Source: JBNKHH01 sp050290245
GTDB taxonomy: Bacteria > Pseudomonadota > Alphaproteobacteria > Rhodobacterales > Rhodobacteraceae
Assembly: GCA_050290245.1 (NCBI GenBank)
Contig: JBNKHH010000078.1
Span: 1-24,489 of the forward strand
DNA length: 24,489 nucleotides
Reading direction: 5' to 3'
Shown: positions 23,328 through 24,489 of the stretch, piece by piece
How the letters are laid out: each line of letters begins with the position of its first letter
How positions within the stretch are numbered: the stretch's first letter is position 1
The notes under the pieces: generated by a model
The model's input: the letters and a program-made list of their open reading frames with translations, nothing else
Told to the model about the DNA's origin: nothing
Database searches by the model: none
Position numbers and translations under genes: made by a program

Positions 23328-24173
23328 TCAAGGCCAGATCCCATAGGTCTTTCGTAGATACTCTACGGCCAAGCGGTTGGCCGCGCTTCGATCATATCCG
23401 CCATAGCTGAATTTCCCAAGAGCTTCGATTTGATCCGCACCGCCTCCGCGCTGTATGTAGTGAGGCAGGCCATGCACCCAGATCTTCCTATTATTCTGAT
23501 AGATCATTCCCGAAAGCCACACGTCATCGACCGTCCAGATGACATCTGGTATGTTCTTTGCGGCGTCAGGTATTGCACTCGGAGGGATCAGGGCACCATA
23601 TACTCCCTCGAAAATGTCGACATAACCGGGCGTAGCTTCAATAAATTTGTAGGGTCGAGCAAGCCCAAGCGACAAGACACGTTTGAGCCGGTAGGTCCAA
23701 TCCTTTCCCGAGAAAGTTGGTGGTTCAAAGCGGGGCTCGTCAAATTCGCTTCGAGTAATCCCGGGCAACGTGTCAATTTGCCAGCCTCTTTGGCATATCA
23801 CGTCGTCAGGGTTCTGGTGGCGCGCTGTGACAAAGCGCTCGATCCAATTGCAGTCATGCTTCTGGTCGTCGTCAAAAACCAGGAGATCAACGTCCGCCCC
23901 GCGCCAGCGATCCACTGTCGGCAGTAATTTTGAAGCAGGCCCGTAGTCGAAAGCCCCACGATGAACTTCTACCCAATCAGGTAGTGGGGGAAGACTGGGC
24001 ACTTCTCCAGGAAACCTTCTGTAGGACTGGGGAATGTTAAGTTCGACCTTATGCGGTTTCCTGGATTGCCGGAGGAGACTGCCAAAAACCTCAGGCAGGT
24101 TCCCAAATCTGGGAGGAATGCTGGTCAATGTGACTACGATCGGTTTGATCCCAAGTCTCCTAATTTTTTTCAA
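23328..24173 (-). CDS. Glycosyltransferase-like protein (GT-A type), possibly acquired
   Basis: 281 residues from a TTG at 24173; a TGA lies five codons upstream in frame, so the start cannot be earlier, and GAGG sits about 10 bases before it. The N-terminus IVVTLTSIPPRFGNLPEVFGSL is the first strand and helix of a nucleotide-sugar fold, and LLVFDDDQK holds an acidic DDD motif, a probable metal/nucleotide-sugar site. A second acidic cluster VDDVWLSG follows near the C-terminus. No signal or membrane segment is present. Sampled lines are about 50 % GC against about 62 % in pckA, with AT-rich flanks, suggesting transfer. The probable role is surface polysaccharide modification; donor and acceptor unknown. 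Confidence 0.75.
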   Translation of the reverse strand: MKKIRRLGIKPIVVTLTSIPPRFGNLPEVFGSLLRQSRKPHKVELNIPQSYRRFPGEVPSLPPLPDWVEVHRGAFDYGPASKLLPTVDRWRGADVDLLVFDDDQKHDCNWIERFVTARHQNPDDVICQRGWQIDTLPGITRSEFDEPRFEPPTFSGKDWTYRLKRVLSLGLARPYKFIEATPGYVDIFEGVYGALIPPSAIPDAAKNIPDVIWTVDDVWLSGMIYQNNRKIWVHGLPHYIQRGGGADQIEALGKFSYGGYDRSAANRLAVEYLRKTYGIWP

Positions 24174-24320
24174 GTGCCAATGACCTCAGCCAATAGCTGA
24201 GTTCACCAGCGCCCCGCCGCAAAGATTAACTTCCAGTTGGACCCACGCGTCCGGCCAAATAGGTAGCTTTCAGCAGTCATGATTTGAACCACAATCTTTG
24301 CATTTTGCTTGGCCCCGCCG
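24174..24320. other. Short intergenic stretch before recO end
   Basis: 147 bases, AT-richer than the flanking core genes in the first part. It contains GACCCACGCGTCCG at 24240-24253, identical to a SalI-type cDNA cloning adaptor core, probably by chance. No gene or terminator was recognised. Confidence 0.4.
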
Positions 24321-24489
24321 TCACCGCCCCAACAAATCCACCAGCCGCCCCCGCGCCTCCGGCAAGGACCGGTCGCCCAATGACGGAACCAGCCAGCTTT
24401 TCAGGAAATGCCCGGTCACGCGCAGCCCATCCCGGATGTCGTCGATCGACCCCTCGCCACGCCCCACCAAGGCGGGTGACAAGGGCAAC
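24321..24489 (-). CDS. recO: DNA repair protein RecO, C-terminal fragment
   Basis: 55 codons of a frame that enters from the right edge and stops with TGA at 24323-24321. The residues DIRDGLRVTGHFLKSWL and LPEARGRLVDLLGR match the C-terminal end of alphaproteobacterial RecO as I remember it (GLRLTGHFLER and LPEARARLVDLL). RecO helps RecF/RecR load RecA on gapped DNA. Only the last helix region is visible, without the OB-fold or zinc region, so the call rests on a short match. The gene is truncated by the window edge, not broken. Confidence 0.75.
   Translation of the reverse strand, partial: LPLSPALVGRGEGSIDDIRDGLRVTGHFLKSWLVPSLGDRSLPEARGRLVDLLGR

Noticed and set aside
1..24489. CRISPR arrays, tRNAs, rRNAs, prophage or insertion-sequence genes
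   Set aside because: None seen on either strand: no regularly spaced repeats, no tRNA-like cloverleaf, no transposase, integrase or phage structural motifs.

Overview
The window looks like chromosomal DNA of a marine-type Rhodobacteraceae (Roseobacter group) alphaproteobacterium. The reasons are about 60 % GC in the coding regions sampled, the order pckA / chvI-chvG-hprK-EIIA-HPr, a kinase-domain-only HprK, an ETF / 3-hydroxybutyryl-CoA dehydrogenase cluster, a methylsuccinyl-CoA dehydrogenase of the ethylmalonyl-CoA pathway, and a DUF6473 protein. It is mostly ordinary core genome. I found no CRISPR array, tRNA, rRNA, insertion sequence or obvious defence system. Family comparisons are from memory; no searches were run.

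Layout. 1-509: 5' part of an EF-Tu gene (minus), whose switch I region is of planctomycete type and does not fit the host. 582-3579: a lipoprotein gene and parC (minus), the latter with a promoter that suggests a leaderless mRNA. 3735-6380: SH3-domain protein, GFA-family protein, short-chain dehydrogenase, HIG1-type membrane protein and PduO-type cobalamin adenosyltransferase. 6396-7635: an AraC/GyrI regulator and a VOC-fold protein (minus). 7769-9453: etfB-etfA. 9460-10326: DUF6473 protein (minus). 10473-11348: 3-hydroxyacyl-CoA dehydrogenase.

11451-15898 is a tightly packed minus-strand operon read as chvI-chvG-hprK-rapZ-EIIA-HPr. It joins an envelope two-component system to a regulatory, non-transporting PTS branch. 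It is divergent from pckA (16259-17863) across a 360-base control region that holds four copies of a GGCGCTWA-type half-palindrome. pckA ends at a strong intrinsic terminator.

17999-19385: a flavocytochrome ferric-reductase-like protein and a tiny overlapping membrane ORF of 32 residues. 19382-20152: a TauE/SafE permease (minus). 20300-21982: mcd. 22022-22624: a protein with two DUF4189-like repeats (minus). 22701-23090: a META-domain lipoprotein. 23328-24173: an AT-richer glycosyltransferase-like gene that looks acquired. 24321-24489: the 3' end of recO (minus).

How the genes work together. Mcd passes electrons to EtfAB. The adenosyltransferase supplies the cofactor needed by ethylmalonyl- and methylmalonyl-CoA mutases, and the HBD-type dehydrogenase works on C4 hydroxyacyl-CoA. 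PckA links C4 acids to gluconeogenesis. The window is therefore rich in acetyl-CoA/C4 assimilation, next to a carbon/envelope sensing cascade.
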